Positions 4,776 to 6,362 of a stretch of DNA of 6,362 nucleotides are shown here, one piece after another. The stretch spans positions 1 to 6,362 of the forward strand of contig NZ_CALGNQ010000169.1 of the NCBI RefSeq assembly GCF_937958535.1, read 5' to 3'. The notes below the pieces were generated by a model. It had not been told where the DNA came from. It saw nothing but the letters and a program-made list of their open reading frames with translations, and searched no databases. Source of the DNA: an uncultured Georgenia sp. GTDB lineage: Bacteria; Actinomycetota; Actinomycetes; Actinomycetales; Actinomycetaceae. The first letter of the stretch is position 1. The number at the start of each line of letters is the position of its first letter. A program made the position numbers and the translations under genes.

Positions 4776-6362
4776 ATGAGCACCGCCTCCGTCCCCGTCT
4801 CCACGCACGGGTGGCGTCGCCGCAGCCGCCCCACCCCGGACGACGCCACGATCCAGCGCATCGACGCGTGGTGGCGCGCCGCCAACTACCTCTCCGTCGG
4901 GCAGATCTACCTGCTCGACAACCCGCTGCTGCGCGAGCCGCTGCGCCCGGAGCACATCAAGCCGCGGCTCCTCGGGCACTGGGGCACGACACCCGGCCTG
5001 AACTTCATCTCCGCCCACGCCAACCGGGTGATCCGGGAGCGCGAGCAGTCCGCGATCTACATCGCCGGCCCCGGCCACGGCGGCCCCGGTCCGGTCGCCA
5101 ACGGCTACCTCGAGGGCACCTGGTCCGAGATCTACTCCGACGTCACCCAGGACACCGAGGGGCTGCGGCGGCTGTTCCGGCAGTTCTCCTTCCCCGGCGG
5201 CATCCCCTCCCACGTCGCCCCCGAGGTCCCCGGGTCCATCCACGAGGGCGGTGAGCTGGGCTACTCCCTGTCCCACGCCTACGGCGCGGCCTTCGACAAC
5301 CCCGACCTCCTCGTCCTCGCCGTCGTCGGCGACGGCGAGGCGGAGACCGGCCCGTTGGCCGCCAGCTGGCACGGCAACAAGTTCGTCAACCCGAGGACCG
5401 ACGGGGTCGTGCTGCCGATCCTGCACCTCAACGGCTACAAGATCGCCAACCCCACGGTGCTGGCCCGCATCGGGGAGGACGAGCTCACCGACCTCATGCG
5501 CGGGTACGGCCACCACCCCTACGTCTTCACCGCCGGGTTCGACGACGAGGACCCGCTCTCGGTCCATGCCCGGTTCGCCGCCCTGCTCGACGACGTGCTC
5601 GACGAGATCGCCGAGATCAAGGAACGGGCCGCCGGACTGGACGCCGAGGAGGTCGAGCGGCCCCGCTGGCCGATGATCGTCCTGCGCACCCCGAAGGGCT
5701 GGACCGGGCCCAGGGAGATCGACGGACAGCAGACCGAGGGCTCCTGGCGCTCCCACCAGGTCCCCCTCGCCAGCGCCCGCGACACCCCCGAGCACATGCA
5801 GGTGCTGGAGGACTGGCTGCGCAGCTACCGGCCCGAGGAGCTCTTCGACGACACCGGCCGCCTGGTGGAGGACGTCGCCTCGCTCGCCCCGGAGGGTCCC
5901 CTGCGGCTCAGTGACAACCCGCACGCCAACGGGGGTCTGCTGCTGCGCGACCTGCGGCTGCCGGACGTGCGGGACTTCGCCGTCGACGTCCCCGTGCCCG
6001 GCGCGTCGGTCACCGAGTCCACCCGCGAGCTGGGCCGGTGGCTCACCGAGGTCATGCGGCTCAACCCGGGCAACTTCCGGCTCTTCGGGCCCGACGAAGT
6101 GGCCTCCAACCGGCTCCAGGCGGTGTACGAGGTCACCGCCAAGCAGTGGAACGCCGACCTCCTGGAGCACGACCGCCAGGAGCACCTGGCCCGCGCCGGG
6201 CGCGTCGTGGAGCTGCTCTCCGAACACCAGTGCCAGGGCTGGCTCGAGGGCTACCTCCTCACCGGACGGCACGGGCTGTTCACGTCCTACGAGGCGTTCA
6301 TCCACATCGTCGACTCGATGGTCAACCAGCACCTCAAGTGGCTCAAGGTCACCGACGAGCTG
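4776..6362 (+). CDS. xfp: Phosphoketolase (xylulose-5-P / fructose-6-P), 3' partial
   Basis: Thiamine-diphosphate enzyme of the cytoplasm that splits xylulose 5-phosphate (and often fructose 6-phosphate) with phosphate into acetyl phosphate plus glyceraldehyde 3-phosphate (or erythrose 4-phosphate). The frame is open to the last base, giving 529 residues of a family usually near 800, so about a third is missing. Strong family landmarks: GHWGTTPGLNF (67-77), GPGHGGP (98-104), FPGGIPSH, GSIHEGGELGYSLSHAYG with His156, the cofactor motif GDGEAETGPLA (185-195), HLNGYKIANP (217-226) and SHQVPLA with His327. The histidines at 68, 101 and 327 sit in segments that hold active-site histidines in characterised phosphoketolases. 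The later visible part includes LSDNPHANGG and the NPGNFRLFGPDE segment. Fructose 6-phosphate activity cannot be decided from sequence. Acetate kinase or phosphotransacetylase genes are frequent neighbours but would lie outside the window. Confidence 0.96.
   Translation, partial: MSTASVPVSTHGWRRRSRPTPDDATIQRIDAWWRAANYLSVGQIYLLDNPLLREPLRPEHIKPRLLGHWGTTPGLNFISAHANRVIREREQSAIYIAGPGHGGPGPVANGYLEGTWSEIYSDVTQDTEGLRRLFRQFSFPGGIPSHVAPEVPGSIHEGGELGYSLSHAYGAAFDNPDLLVLAVVGDGEAETGPLAASWHGNKFVNPRTDGVVLPILHLNGYKIANPTVLARIGEDELTDLMRGYGHHPYVFTAGFDDEDPLSVHARFAALLDDVLDEIAEIKERAAGLDAEEVERPRWPMIVLRTPKGWTGPREIDGQQTEGSWRSHQVPLASARDTPEHMQVLEDWLRSYRPEELFDDTGRLVEDVASLAPEGPLRLSDNPHANGGLLLRDLRLPDVRDFAVDVPVPGASVTESTRELGRWLTEVMRLNPGNFRLFGPDEVASNRLQAVYEVTAKQWNADLLEHDRQEHLARAGRVVELLSEHQCQGWLEGYLLTGRHGLFTSYEAFIHIVDSMVNQHLKWLKVTDEL

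Noticed and set aside
3693..6332. An 879-codon open frame on the minus strand opposite the phosphoketolase gene
   Set aside because: The opposite strand encodes an unmistakable phosphoketolase. The antisense product is Val/Gly/Asp-rich and resembles no known domain; it crosses the SURF1 gene in a wrong frame.

Overview
The window is very GC-rich with strongly GC-biased third codon positions, so long spurious open frames run antisense to the real genes. Gene content (an F420-type DUF385 nitroreductase, a SURF1 cytochrome oxidase assembly factor, a phosphoketolase and an actinobacterial-style heterodimeric ABC exporter) points to a high-GC actinomycete, plausibly in Micrococcales. The genus cannot be fixed from the sequence alone.

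Layout: (1) 1-2887, plus strand: two adjacent half-size ABC exporter genes. The first is cut off by the window start; the second follows after one base. Their ATPase motifs are degenerate in complementary ways, so the dimer should have one intact and one dead ATP site. (2) 2888-3087: a convergent intergenic region with an 18-bp-period repeat array (array A) and a perfect 10-bp GC-rich hairpin. (3) 3088-3558, minus strand: a small DUF385/deazaflavin-dependent nitroreductase-family gene. (4) 3559-3800: a longer array (array B) of the same 18-bp unit in inverted orientation, which also encodes the last codons and the stop of the next gene. (5) 3766-4632, minus strand: a SURF1-family gene, probably read from a leaderless transcript. 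(6) 4633-4775: a divergent intergenic region. (7) 4776 to the end, plus strand: a phosphoketolase gene, cut off by the window end at codon 529.

The most unusual structure is the pair of inverted 18-bp arrays bracketing the small nitroreductase gene. They share perfect inverted matches of 31, 25 and 24 bases, and their units run in a broadly similar order, as if one were a shortened inverted copy of the other. Apart from the two ABC genes, which form one complex and probably one operon, the genes do not look functionally linked: export, F420-type redox chemistry, respiratory oxidase assembly and the phosphoketolase shunt.
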